From the NCBI GenBank assembly GCA_022241605.1, contig JAKOMQ010000003.1, forward strand, positions 81,655 through 145,654: a stretch of 64,000 bases of DNA, in the 5' to 3' direction. The stretch is from Aquimonas sp. GTDB taxonomy: Bacteria; Pseudomonadota; Gammaproteobacteria; Xanthomonadales; Xanthomonadaceae. Positions within the stretch are counted from its first letter, which is position 1; each line of letters begins with the position of its first letter. A program made the translations under genes and the position numbers. Positions 7,845 to 16,364 of the stretch are shown piece after piece. The notes below the pieces were generated by a model. The model saw only the letters and a list, made by a program, of their open reading frames with translations. It was not told the DNA's origin and searched no databases.

Positions 7845-9305
7845 TCAGCTCCGCGGCAGCGACGCCGCAACATCCCGGAACGCCGCCAGCGCGGCTTCGA
7901 GATGCTCGATGATCTCCTGCTGCAGCACATCCGGTGGCGGCAGGTCGTCGAGGTTGTCGAGGCTGTCGTCTTTCAGCCAGAAGATGTCCAGGCTGGCCTT
8001 GTCGCGCGCCATCAGCTCGTCGTAAATGAAGAACCTGAAGCGCTCGCTGGCGACGCGCTCGTGACGGTTCTCGGGCTGATAGCAGCTGATGAAATCCTGC
8101 AGGTCGTCGGGCTTCAGCGTGCGCGTCTTCAGGGTGAAGTGCTTGTTGGTGCGCAGGTCGTAGAACCAGATCCCCTTGGTGTGGATCTGCCCGTCCTTGG
8201 GCTTGGCATCGAAGAACACCACGTTCGCCTTGACACCCTGCGCATAGAAGATGCCGGTCGGCAGGCGCAGCACGGTGTGCACATCGCAGTTCTCCAGCAG
8301 CTTGCGGCGAATCTTCTCGCCGGCGCCGCCTTCGAACAGAACGTTGTCGGGCAGAACCACCGCCGCCTTGCCGTCGATCTTCAGCATGCTGACGATGTGC
8401 TGCAGAAAGTTGAGCTGCTTGTTCGAGGTGGTTTCCCAGAAATCCTGCCGCTCGTAGGTGAGCGCCTCCTTGTCTTCCTCGCCCTCGGCATTGGTGATGG
8501 TCATGCTGCTCTTCTTGCCGAAGGGCGGGTTGGCCAACACGTAGTCCACCTTGCGCTTGGGCTCGCTGATCAGCGCATCCGCGCGCTCAACCGAGGGCTC
8601 GCCGTCCAGCTCGCCGATGTTGTGCAGGAACAGGTTCATCAAACACATGCGGCGCGTGCTCGCCACGATCTCGTTGCCATGGAAGGTCTTGTCGCGCAGA
8701 AACTCTTTCTGGCGCTTGTCCAACTGGGCGCCGGGGCGGGTCAGCCAGCTGTAGGCGCCCAGAAAGAAACCACCGGTGCCGCAGGCCGGGTCGGCAATCG
8801 TCTTCATCGGCTCAGGCCGCACGCAGGCCACCATCGCCTCGATCAACGCGCGCGGCGTGAAGTACTGCCCCGCACCGCTCTTGGTGTCCTCGGCGTTCTT
8901 CTGCAGCAGGCCTTCGTACAGATCGCCCTTGGTGTCGGCATCGAGGCTGATCCAGCTCTCCGCATCGATCAGCTGCACCAGCCGCGACAGCTTCGCCGGA
9001 TCCTGGATCTTGTTCTGAGCCTTGAAGAAGATCGCCCCCAGCATCCCGTCTTCCTTGCCCAGCTGGTTGAGCGTCCTGACGTAGTGCCGCTCCAGCGGTT
9101 CGCCCACCTTCGAGGTGAGGCTGGGCCAGTCGTGACCCATCGGGATATGGGTGTAGCGGTTGTAGGGCTCCTGCGCGTACTCGTGCGCCAGCTTCAGGAA
9201 CAGCAGGTAGGTCAGCTGTTCCAGGTAGTCGCCATAGCCCACCCCGTCGTCGCGCAGGGTGTGGCAGAAGTTCCAGACTTTCTGGACGAGGGAGGAGGTG
9301 TTCAT
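7845..9305 (-). CDS. hsdM: Type I restriction-modification methyltransferase subunit HsdM
   Basis: N6-adenine DNA methyltransferase of 486 residues, which with HsdS forms the modification enzyme. The N-terminal HsdM helical domain (MNTSSLVQKVWNFCHTLRDD) is followed by AGQYFTPRALIEAMV, the AdoMet motif DPACGTGGF at 172-180 and the catalytic NPPFG at 259-263. I chose the ATG at 9305 because MNTSSL is a normal HsdM start; an upstream frame begins in non-coding sequence. It is separated from the upstream regulator gene by 458 bases carrying a 21-bp repeat array, so it may have its own promoter. HsdS and HsdR are encoded further upstream on the same strand. Confidence 0.96.
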   Translation of the reverse strand: MNTSSLVQKVWNFCHTLRDDGVGYGDYLEQLTYLLFLKLAHEYAQEPYNRYTHIPMGHDWPSLTSKVGEPLERHYVRTLNQLGKEDGMLGAIFFKAQNKIQDPAKLSRLVQLIDAESWISLDADTKGDLYEGLLQKNAEDTKSGAGQYFTPRALIEAMVACVRPEPMKTIADPACGTGGFFLGAYSWLTRPGAQLDKRQKEFLRDKTFHGNEIVASTRRMCLMNLFLHNIGELDGEPSVERADALISEPKRKVDYVLANPPFGKKSSMTITNAEGEEDKEALTYERQDFWETTSNKQLNFLQHIVSMLKIDGKAAVVLPDNVLFEGGAGEKIRRKLLENCDVHTVLRLPTGIFYAQGVKANVVFFDAKPKDGQIHTKGIWFYDLRTNKHFTLKTRTLKPDDLQDFISCYQPENRHERVASERFRFFIYDELMARDKASLDIFWLKDDSLDNLDDLPPPDVLQQEIIEHLEAALAAFRDVAASLPRS

Positions 9306-9387
9306 TCGGTCTAGGCGCTTCGGGTCGGGTGGATAATGGCGCGCTTCGCAAGTCATTGTCCTGCAAAGGCTTTATCGTCTTCGTGAG

Positions 9388-9415
9388 TCCATTTTTCCGT
9401 GCGTCAGAAAATGGA
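9388..9415. promoter_or_regulatory. Inverted repeat TCCATTTT-N12-AAAATGGA upstream of hsdM
   Basis: Perfect 8-bp inverted repeat with a 12-base spacer, about 85 bases upstream of the hsdM start. It lies in a locally AT-richer stretch where a promoter would be expected. It could be an operator for the neighbouring regulator or a hairpin; no function is proven. Confidence 0.4.
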
Positions 9416-9466
9416 ACCAGGGAGGGAGTCCGCTCGGGAGAGGACAGAAACAGGATTCTGGCGTTG

Positions 9467-9565
9467 GAGCTCCGGAGGTTTCGGCGCGGAGCTCCGGAGG
9501 TTTGGGGGCGAGCTTAGGAGGTAGCCAGATGAGCTTAGGAGGTAGGCAGACGAGCATTGGAGGCG
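9467..9565. repeat. Five degenerate direct repeats, 21-22 bp period (iteron-like)
   Basis: Units beginning GAGC at 9467, 9489, 9510, 9531 and 9552, with core GAGCTCCGGAGGTTT in the first two and GAGCTTAGGAGGTA in the next two; the fifth is weaker (GAGCATTGGAGG). A period of 21-22 bases is two helical turns, so all units face the same side of the DNA. The array lies 160-260 bases upstream of hsdM in a 458-base gap with no credible gene. It looks like a multi-site protein-binding region. Confidence 0.7.
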
Positions 9566-9721
9566 GAGCCGGTCGTTCTCGTCCGCTGGTGTAGGCGTGT
9601 GTCGGAGGCCGCCCTTGGTTTGCTTCGCCATGGAAGCGCTCGCGTGTGACAGTTCCCTCATCCTCCCGAGACTACGCCGGTGTGCCCTGAGCGACACCAA
9701 CGGCCTTCAGAACCACGGAAA

Positions 9722-9787
9722 GATAATGAAAAAACACGTAAGCGCATGACTTTATGGGTTTTTTCATGCGTCTCCTGGTTCATTATC
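9722..9787 (-). terminator. Nested inverted repeats at the end of the AlbA_2-type gene
   Basis: A perfect 10-bp inverted repeat, ATGAAAAAAC at 9726-9735 and GTTTTTTCAT at 9758-9767, overlaps the stop codon of the upstream gene. A second pair, GATAATGAA at 9722-9730 and TTCATTATC at 9779-9787, is nested with it. Read on the minus strand, the distal arm contains a run of T. It may be an intrinsic terminator of unusual, AT-rich stem, or a switch between two structures. Confidence 0.4.
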
Positions 9788-11269
9788 CCCGCCCCCGGAT
9801 AAAGGAAGCAGGCCGGTGTCGGCTGCCTCTTCTGATGGCTTGCTGTACACGGTATGCCGTTTGCCGCGGGAAGCGTCAGGCGCCAGCAGGCCTTGCTCGA
9901 CCCAGCGCTTGAACAGCTTGGACGCCTTCAACGTGTCCAAACCTGCGATCTCGCACAGGTCGCTGTTGGCGATGGGGCCGTTGCGGTCGACCCAGTGACT
10001 AACTTGCTCCCAGATCGGTGGGCGCTCTTCATTGAGCAGGGTCACCGAGATCGCCCCCTGAGCCTGGTCACTCAGCTCTCGATACTGCGGGGGGTACAGG
10101 TTCTCCGCCCGCATCAGGCTGAACATCATGGGCACCCCCTCGCCCGCATCGACGTTCGGTGGTATGGGGAACTCGCGGAGGTTCATGGCGATCAGCGGGT
10201 TGCGCGCCAAGGAGCCCGCGCGATGGATCGTGGCAGCGGTGATCCGCCCAGGAAACAGGCCGGGGCTCAGCACCTCTATGCGGCTGTCGAAGATGCGGAT
10301 CTGGATATCGCGGTTCAGCCGATAGTCGCGGTGGATGACTGCGTTGGTGACGGCCTCCTTGATGACGCGCTCGGGGTAGCGATGCACGGTGCGGAAGCCT
10401 GAGGCTGCAAGCGTCAGTCCCTCCGCCAGTGCCTCCATCAGATACGCATGCGTCTGGGCAATCTGCGGGTACAAGGCACCAGAGATCGTCTTGGGTGGTC
10501 GCCTGAGGTTGGGCACCTCTCCCGCCGCGATGGAGTCGCCGCGATAGTGGAACACTCGCACGTCGGCTCGCGTGCCTGTGCCGGCCAGAAGCGCTCCGGG
10601 GTTCTCGGCAAACAGCAGCACCGCGGCACGCACGGGTTGCAGCTCGCCACCCACCTTCTTCGCCAGTCCCGCGCGATACAGCTGGTCGGCGATGCCGGTG
10701 GGTGAAAGCCCCCGTCCGCGAAGGTACAGGCGCCAGATGTCCGTATCGAGCAGATCGAATTCCACGTCGACAGGTTCCGACTCGGCGCTGCGCACCCCGC
10801 GCCGATAAGACAGCTCGGTGATCTCCGCCGCCGACATCTCGCGGTTGCTGGCTTGGCCGCGCGTCCACGTACCGTTGTCGAGAATGGAGTGGACCTTGTC
10901 GCTCGCAGGCACCTGTAGGGCAACCAGATGACCGCCCTGCCCATCGCGCAACACGCAGGGCAGGCGCAGCACGCCAATGCTGGAGACCGATGGCTGGATG
11001 TGGGTATGCAGCTTCCGCACCAGCTCATCAACGGCTTCAGGATTCTCCTCGATCCCGATCAAGCGCTTTGTGCCCTCGGCCTTGGCCGCATCTTCAACCC
11101 CCAGCAAGAGCCAGCCACCTTGGGTATTGGCGAATGCGCAAACGGTCTCGAGTGCCTTGCCTACCATCTTTCCGGAGACCCGCTTGGTTTCGAGCCGGGT
11201 CGTCTCTTGGCCGGGCAGAGCCCAGGCCAGCAGCTTGTCGATCCACGCCTGGTCGGTCACATCGATCAT
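9764..11269 (-). CDS. AlbA_2 (Schlafen-like)/ATPase-type DNA-binding regulator in hsd operon
   Basis: Protein of 501 residues of the COG2865 type (predicted transcriptional regulator). The N-terminal AlbA_2/Schlafen-like domain has RLETKR at 25-30 and the family signature AFANTQGGWLLLGVED at 45-60. The central region ends in an HATPase_c_4-like part: HRDYRLNRDIQIRIFDSRIE then EVLSPGLFPGRIT. A winged helix (IANSDLCEIAGLDTLKASKL) and a tail rich in Gly and acidic residues finish it. Its ATG overlaps the hsdS stop by 4 bases, so the two are translationally coupled. Genes of this kind recur inside type I restriction operons, but their role is not established. It could regulate hsdM through the repeat array at 9467-9565 (inference). 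Confidence 0.82.
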   Translation of the reverse strand: MIDVTDQAWIDKLLAWALPGQETTRLETKRVSGKMVGKALETVCAFANTQGGWLLLGVEDAAKAEGTKRLIGIEENPEAVDELVRKLHTHIQPSVSSIGVLRLPCVLRDGQGGHLVALQVPASDKVHSILDNGTWTRGQASNREMSAAEITELSYRRGVRSAESEPVDVEFDLLDTDIWRLYLRGRGLSPTGIADQLYRAGLAKKVGGELQPVRAAVLLFAENPGALLAGTGTRADVRVFHYRGDSIAAGEVPNLRRPPKTISGALYPQIAQTHAYLMEALAEGLTLAASGFRTVHRYPERVIKEAVTNAVIHRDYRLNRDIQIRIFDSRIEVLSPGLFPGRITAATIHRAGSLARNPLIAMNLREFPIPPNVDAGEGVPMMFSLMRAENLYPPQYRELSDQAQGAISVTLLNEERPPIWEQVSHWVDRNGPIANSDLCEIAGLDTLKASKLFKRWVEQGLLAPDASRGKRHTVYSKPSEEAADTGLLPLSGGGDNEPGDA

Positions 11270-12777
11270 GGGCGGGCCCTTTTTCTTGCAGCGCGACGCA
11301 CTCGACCTGCGCCGAGTTCGGATCGCGATACACGAATGCGCTCAAGCAGCATGCTGGCGGGTTCGTCGTTCGGGTCTTGCGGCACCAGCTGGCCGGCGAA
11401 GGCGGCGCGCAGGATGTTTTGGCGTTGGGCGGTGGATTGCTTGAGGTTGACCGCGATGCATTGGCGTAAAGCGTCAATCGCGTCGATTTGAGCGTCCAAG
11501 GAATCGTTGATTCTGCTCATCTCGATCCGGGGACAAACAGGCACGCAAATGCGCTTCACAATATCCGTGTTGAGATTGGGTTGCGCGGCGCCCTGATTGG
11601 TCGCTCGGAGAATCATGGTTTGAGTTCGAAGATACCAATAGAGGTATATCTTCAGCACTTCGTTAACATCCAGCAATGCGACCGATCCGTCGTTGATACA
11701 GCCCCCAATCTTGGTGATTTTCGGCACCCCAAGGGTCGCGCCGCTATTTGTGAGCAGCAAAGTCCCGGGATCAACATGCCTACTAGCGTCTCTTCCCGCC
11801 TTGGTGACGAACTGACTGACTGAATTCAAATACATCGAAGCATCGGCCGTTAGAGAACCAACCGTGATCCAAGGAATATCGCCACCAAAAAAACGTGGGT
11901 CACCGGCTGGCCGAGGCGACGCGCCTCGGACCACGGTCGAGAGCTGATCCACGCTCGCCCACACCCACCCCTCGGGCAGTTCCGGCAAGCCGCTGGTGTC
12001 GGGCTGCACCGGCTCGGGGTATCTCTTCTGCCAGTCCTTGGGCGGGGCTTTGCCTTGCTCCTTGAACTTGGCGAGCTGCTTGGCTTCCCAGCGGGCCCGG
12101 CGTTCGCTGAGGATGCGTTGCAGCAGCTGGGCGCCGGTTTCGGTGGGGGTGTTCTTGGCGCGCCAGTCGGCGGTGAGCGCGCCTTCGACGGCGGCTTTCA
12201 GCAGGGATTGGCGGTACTGCGCGAGTTTCTTCTGCGCGGCTTTAAGCTCGGCCACGCCGGCATCGAGGTCGGAGAGCAGTTCTTCGAGCCTAGCGACGAT
12301 GCGGGTCTGCTCGGCGGCTGGTGGCATCGGGATGGACTGACTCAGAACATCAGCATCGCGGACGGCCGGATAGCTGACTCCACGCTGCATTGGCAATATC
12401 TGCTGCAAGAACCGCTCACTTCGAACGAGCTGGAACAGGTAGCTGCCGTCGAGGCCCGAGGCTGGCCGGAGGACGCAGAACCCTGTGGACGCTACAGGGT
12501 TCTCAACATCTGGCACTCGGGCAATCGCGCGTAGTCCCGGTCTGACCGTGGAGAAAAGCACGTCTCCGGGTCGTACTGCTTGGCGGGCACGGCTGGGTGC
12601 GTCCCGTCCGATCAGCTGCTTCGGCTTCACGACGCTTCCAGTTTCGTTGTCTATCGAACTGATGTCGCAGTAAATGAACGGATCATCCGGGCGCGCCCCA
12701 GGATCGAGGCTGGGCACAGGCAGCACGCATTCCGAAAGCGCCACAGAACTCCATCCGTCTGGCAAGACCTCACTCAC
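11266..12777 (-). CDS. hsdS: Type I restriction-modification specificity subunit HsdS
   Basis: Specificity subunit of 503 residues, giving HsdM and HsdR a bipartite recognition site. It has two target-recognition domains, each starting with a family-typical motif: LPDGWSSVALSE near residue 5 and LPELPEGWVWASVDQL near 270. The central conserved helix runs through AAEQTRIVARLEELLSDLDA and the second lies after IDSLDAQIDAIDALRQCIAV-like sequence near the C-terminus. Bases about 11,500-11,900, inside the second domain, are visibly less GC-rich than the flanks, which fits domain replacement by recombination. ATGA overlaps join it to hsdR upstream and to the regulator downstream. The DNA target cannot be predicted from sequence alone. 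Confidence 0.95.
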   Translation of the reverse strand: MSEVLPDGWSSVALSECVLPVPSLDPGARPDDPFIYCDISSIDNETGSVVKPKQLIGRDAPSRARQAVRPGDVLFSTVRPGLRAIARVPDVENPVASTGFCVLRPASGLDGSYLFQLVRSERFLQQILPMQRGVSYPAVRDADVLSQSIPMPPAAEQTRIVARLEELLSDLDAGVAELKAAQKKLAQYRQSLLKAAVEGALTADWRAKNTPTETGAQLLQRILSERRARWEAKQLAKFKEQGKAPPKDWQKRYPEPVQPDTSGLPELPEGWVWASVDQLSTVVRGASPRPAGDPRFFGGDIPWITVGSLTADASMYLNSVSQFVTKAGRDASRHVDPGTLLLTNSGATLGVPKITKIGGCINDGSVALLDVNEVLKIYLYWYLRTQTMILRATNQGAAQPNLNTDIVKRICVPVCPRIEMSRINDSLDAQIDAIDALRQCIAVNLKQSTAQRQNILRAAFAGQLVPQDPNDEPASMLLERIRVSRSELGAGRVRRAARKRARP

Positions 12778-15554
12778 GCCACCAATTCCACGTTCATCTC
12801 ATCCATCAACCCATCCAACTCCTTCCCAAACACCGCCCACACCTTCTGCAGCCCGCCCTTGCCGGCCAGCTCGGCGTAGTCGAAATCTCCCCGGCTGATG
12901 CTGCAGCTGCTGGCGATATGGTCCTTCATCAGGCGCAGCCAGTCGGTTTGTTCTGGCGTGAACGCGCTGCCGCGCTGGGCGTTGTGACGGAAGATCCAGG
13001 CCTGGAAGCGCTTGTCCACTTCGTCGGCAAAGGGTTTGAGCTCGCTGTCCAACCCCAGCGCGAAGCGCAGCAGTGAGACCAGATCGGTGAGCTGGCGTTT
13101 GCGATCGGCACCCTTGACCTGGCTGGCCTGCACGCGGGCATAGGCGCTCCACAGGCGCTCGGTGGTGAGCATCAGCGGCGGCTTGGCCAGGCGCTCGTGC
13201 AGGTCTTCGATCATGTCGAAGGTCAGCGCGCGGCGCTGGTAGGGCTGTTGGTAGAAGTAGCTCAGCGCGGCGATCTCGTCTTTGTGCTGCTGGATGTAGT
13301 CGGCAAAGGTCTGGATGACGGCCTGGGCCTGCGCTTCGGCCTGCGCGCTGAAGCCCGAGTAGGTGAGCTGATCGAGGTTGATGTGGTCGATCAGCTGCTC
13401 GCGCTCGCGGCGGGCGCTTTCGATTTCGTCGCGCAGTTCGGGTGTATCGAAAGGCGCGCAGGCGGCGGCCACGCGGGTGGCGCGGGCGGCGGCGATCTCT
13501 TCGGGCAGCAGGCTGTCTTCGCTGCGGGTGTAGCCCTGCGCCCGCGCTTCGGCTAGCGCAGCCTGCACGATCGCATCGGGGTTCAAGGCGGCGATCAGGC
13601 ACTTGCCCAGCTCGGCCACTGGAATGCCGCCGCTGGCCTTGGCGATTCGCGTCTGCGTTTTCGGGTCCAGCTGTTTGGCCAGACGCACCAGGCGGTTGCC
13701 CAGGCTGAGCACCGTGTCGTCGTCGCGGTGGCCCAGGGCCACGCCCTGCAGCAGGCCCTTGAGCGCGACGCTGGGCTGTTTCTCCAGCGGGCGGCTTTCG
13801 GTTTTGAGCGATTTCTCCACGCCGACGGCGTCGATCAGCACGAAGCGGGCTTTGGCGCCGTCGGCCGAGTTGCTGACGCGCTTCAGGCTGTCGCCATCGA
13901 GCGAGCGCACGCCGCGGCCTTTCATCTGCTCGTAGTAGCCCTTCGAGCGCACGTCGCGCATGAACAGCAGCACTTCGAGCGGTTTGACGTCGGTGCCGGT
14001 GGCGATCATGTCGACGGTGACGGCGATGCGCGGGTGGTAGTCGTTGCGGAAGCTGCTGAGGATGCTGTCGGCGTCTTCATCGCTGCGGTAGGTGACCTTC
14101 TTGCAGAAGGCGTTGCCTTGGCCGTAAACCTCGCGAACGATCTGGATGATGTCGTCGGCGTGGCTGTCGGTCTTGGCGAAGATCAGGGTTTTCGGAACCT
14201 CTTTGCGGGTCGGGAAGATCTGCGTTTCCACGGCGGTCTTCATGGCCTGGATCACCTGGCGGATCTGGCTCACGTTGACCACCGAGCGGTCCAGCTCTTT
14301 GCCGGTGTAGGCGGTGTCATCCTCGGTTTCGCCCCAGCGCTTCTTGCGGGTTTCGCGATCGCGGTGGTCCACCCACTGCTTGGCCTTGAGCTCGGCGCCC
14401 TTCTGGGTGACTTCGGTTTCGATGGTGTAGACGTCGTAGCCGACGTTGACGCCGTCGGCCACGGATTGCTCGTAGGTGTACTCGGCGACGATGTTCTCGT
14501 TGAAGAAGCCGAAGGTGCGCTTGTCGGGCGTGGCGGTCAGGCCGATCAGAAACGCGTCGAAGTAGTCGAGCACCTGCTTCCACAGGTTGTAGATGCTGCG
14601 GTGGCATTCGTCGATGACGATGACGTCGAAGCTCTCCACCGGCACCGCCGGGTTGTAGCGGACGAGCTTTACCTGCCTTGCCGTCTGCTGCACTTCGTTG
14701 AGCGAGAGGTCCTCGGCGGATTCATCGATCGGCTCGCCGCTCAGGATGGAGTACATGCGCTGGATGGTGCTGATGCAGACCTGCGCGCCCTGGTCGACCG
14801 TGGACGAGGCGAGCCGCTGCACGGTGTACAGCTCGGTGAACTTGCGGGCGTCGTCGGGCGGCGTATAGGCCATGAACTCCTGATGCGCCTGCTTGCCAAG
14901 GTTGCGGGTGTCAACCAGAAACAGAACGCGCTTGGCGCCGCCGAACTTGAGCAGGCGGTAGACCGCGGTGATGGCGGTGAAGGTCTTGCCGGCGCCGGTG
15001 GCCATGTGCACCAGGGCGCGAGGCTTGTTCGATGCCAGCGACTTCTCCAGCCCGGTGACGGCGCTGATCTGGCAGTCGCGCAGGTCGCGCTCGGGCAAGG
15101 CGGGCAGGGCTTCGGACAAGCGGCGACGCAGGGTATCGGGCTGGCGCGCCCAGTCGTGCAGCTGCTCAGGGCGGAAGAAGTGAAACACCTCACGCGAGCG
15201 CGGCGCCGGGTCGCGGCCGTCGGTGAAGCGGATGATCTCGCCGGTGGCCTCGAACAAGAAGGGCAGCGGACTGCTGTTCTTGCGCCACTTCAGCGTGGCA
15301 TTGGCATAGCGCTCGGTCTGCGCTTCGGTGACGGTGAGGCTGGCGCCTGCGTTATCGCGCTTGGCCTCGATCACGCCGACCGGCTCGCGGTTCACGAAGA
15401 GCACGTAGTCGGCCGGCCCGCTGTCGGTAGGATATTCACGCACGGCCACGCCGAGTGCCGCGCCCAGATTCAACTGCTTCATGTCCTGCACCACCCAGCC
15501 GGCGGCCTGCAGCTTGGCGTCGATCCGTTGGCGGGCGAGGGCTTCCGGGGTCAT
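12774..15554 (-). CDS. hsdR: Type I restriction endonuclease/translocase subunit HsdR
   Basis: Motor and nuclease subunit of 926 residues. The N-terminal nuclease has DYVLFVNREPVGVIEAKRD (D49, E63, K65). Superfamily 2 helicase motifs follow: ATGAGKT at 185-191 (Walker A), DECH at 315-318, and later TGTDVKPLEVLLFMR and QMKGRGVRS for motifs V-VI. The C-terminal third, with the NLDQLTYSGFSAQAEAQAQ stretch, resembles the EcoEI-type C-terminal domain. It is the first gene of the minus-strand hsd operon and overlaps hsdS by 4 bases. The divergent ABC operon starts 147 bases away, so the promoters share that gap. Confidence 0.96.
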   Translation of the reverse strand: MTPEALARQRIDAKLQAAGWVVQDMKQLNLGAALGVAVREYPTDSGPADYVLFVNREPVGVIEAKRDNAGASLTVTEAQTERYANATLKWRKNSSPLPFLFEATGEIIRFTDGRDPAPRSREVFHFFRPEQLHDWARQPDTLRRRLSEALPALPERDLRDCQISAVTGLEKSLASNKPRALVHMATGAGKTFTAITAVYRLLKFGGAKRVLFLVDTRNLGKQAHQEFMAYTPPDDARKFTELYTVQRLASSTVDQGAQVCISTIQRMYSILSGEPIDESAEDLSLNEVQQTARQVKLVRYNPAVPVESFDVIVIDECHRSIYNLWKQVLDYFDAFLIGLTATPDKRTFGFFNENIVAEYTYEQSVADGVNVGYDVYTIETEVTQKGAELKAKQWVDHRDRETRKKRWGETEDDTAYTGKELDRSVVNVSQIRQVIQAMKTAVETQIFPTRKEVPKTLIFAKTDSHADDIIQIVREVYGQGNAFCKKVTYRSDEDADSILSSFRNDYHPRIAVTVDMIATGTDVKPLEVLLFMRDVRSKGYYEQMKGRGVRSLDGDSLKRVSNSADGAKARFVLIDAVGVEKSLKTESRPLEKQPSVALKGLLQGVALGHRDDDTVLSLGNRLVRLAKQLDPKTQTRIAKASGGIPVAELGKCLIAALNPDAIVQAALAEARAQGYTRSEDSLLPEEIAAARATRVAAACAPFDTPELRDEIESARREREQLIDHINLDQLTYSGFSAQAEAQAQAVIQTFADYIQQHKDEIAALSYFYQQPYQRRALTFDMIEDLHERLAKPPLMLTTERLWSAYARVQASQVKGADRKRQLTDLVSLLRFALGLDSELKPFADEVDKRFQAWIFRHNAQRGSAFTPEQTDWLRLMKDHIASSCSISRGDFDYAELAGKGGLQKVWAVFGKELDGLMDEMNVELVA

Positions 15555-15701
15555 CGATGCGTGTGAGTCAGAGGGCGTGGTGCGGGAGCGCGAAAGATAG
15601 CAGGCGCGCCCGCGACAGTTGCGCGCTCGGATCGCGCCGGCCTGGTGCGCCCTTGAGACATCAGAACTCCGGATTCACTCGCGGGCCTGCACACTGCCGC
15701 T

Positions 15702-16361
15702 ATGCACCTCACCGTCCGCCAACTGCAGCGCCGCTTCGGCGACACCGTCGTCCTCGATGGCCTTGATTTCGATCTCGCCGCCGGCGAGTGCGTAGCCCTG
15801 GTCGGGCGCAGCGGGGCGGGCAAGTCGACCCTGCTGCATCTGGTGGCGGGCATTGACCGTGCGGATGGCGGCGAGATCCGCTTCGATGCGATGCGTCTTG
15901 ATACGCTGGACGAGGCCGCGCGCACGCGTTTCCGGCGGCAGCACCTGGGCCTGGTGTTCCAGAGCTGGAACCTGGTGCCCAGCCTCAGCGCGCTGGACAA
16001 CCTGCGGCTGCCGCTCGAGCTGATCGGCATCCGCGGCACCGAGGCCAAGCGTCGCGCGCAGGCGCTGCTGGAGCAGCTCGGTCTGGGCGAACTCGCCGGG
16101 CGCTTCCCCGATGAGCTTTCGGGGGGCCAGCAGCAGCGGGTGGCGGTGGCGCGGGCGCTGGTGCATGGGCCGTCGGTGCTGTTGGCCGATGAACCCACCG
16201 GCAGCCTGGATGCCGAAAGCGCGGCGGCGGTGATGCGGCTGCTCATCGGCGCCTGCCGCGAGGCCGGCGCCAGCCTGCTGCTGATCACCCATGCCGCCGA
16301 GGTAATGGGCCAGGCCGACCGCCTGCTGCGCATGCAGGACGGCCGCCTGGTGCCGGCCTAG
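15702..16361 (+). CDS. ABC transporter ATP-binding protein, LolD/MacB type
   Basis: ATPase of 219 residues, with Walker A GRSGAGKST (about residues 35-43), Q-loop in LVFQSWNLVP, the signature LSGGQQQRVAVARAL, Walker B VLLADEPTGSLD and the switch histidine in LLLITHAAE. The LSGGQQQR signature and ADEPTGSLD are typical of the LolD/MacB/FtsE subgroup that energises FtsX-fold permeases by mechanotransmission. The permease gene follows 3 bases after the stop, then a lipoprotein gene. The substrate is unknown; export or extraction of a lipid, lipoprotein or peptide is usual for the subgroup. Confidence 0.93.
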   Translation: MHLTVRQLQRRFGDTVVLDGLDFDLAAGECVALVGRSGAGKSTLLHLVAGIDRADGGEIRFDAMRLDTLDEAARTRFRRQHLGLVFQSWNLVPSLSALDNLRLPLELIGIRGTEAKRRAQALLEQLGLGELAGRFPDELSGGQQQRVAVARALVHGPSVLLADEPTGSLDAESAAAVMRLLIGACREAGASLLLITHAAEVMGQADRLLRMQDGRLVPA

Positions 16362-16364
16362 GCG

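Noticed and set aside
7677-9314. 545-residue plus-strand frame opposite hsdM
   Set aside because: Shadow; HsdM motifs fix the coding strand.
9404-9700. 98-residue minus-strand frame across the 21-bp repeats
   Set aside because: Its repetitive Ser/Pro words come from the direct repeats; no start signal or family likeness.
13728-15566. 612-residue plus-strand frame opposite hsdR
   Set aside because: Antisense shadow; low-complexity composition and no motif.
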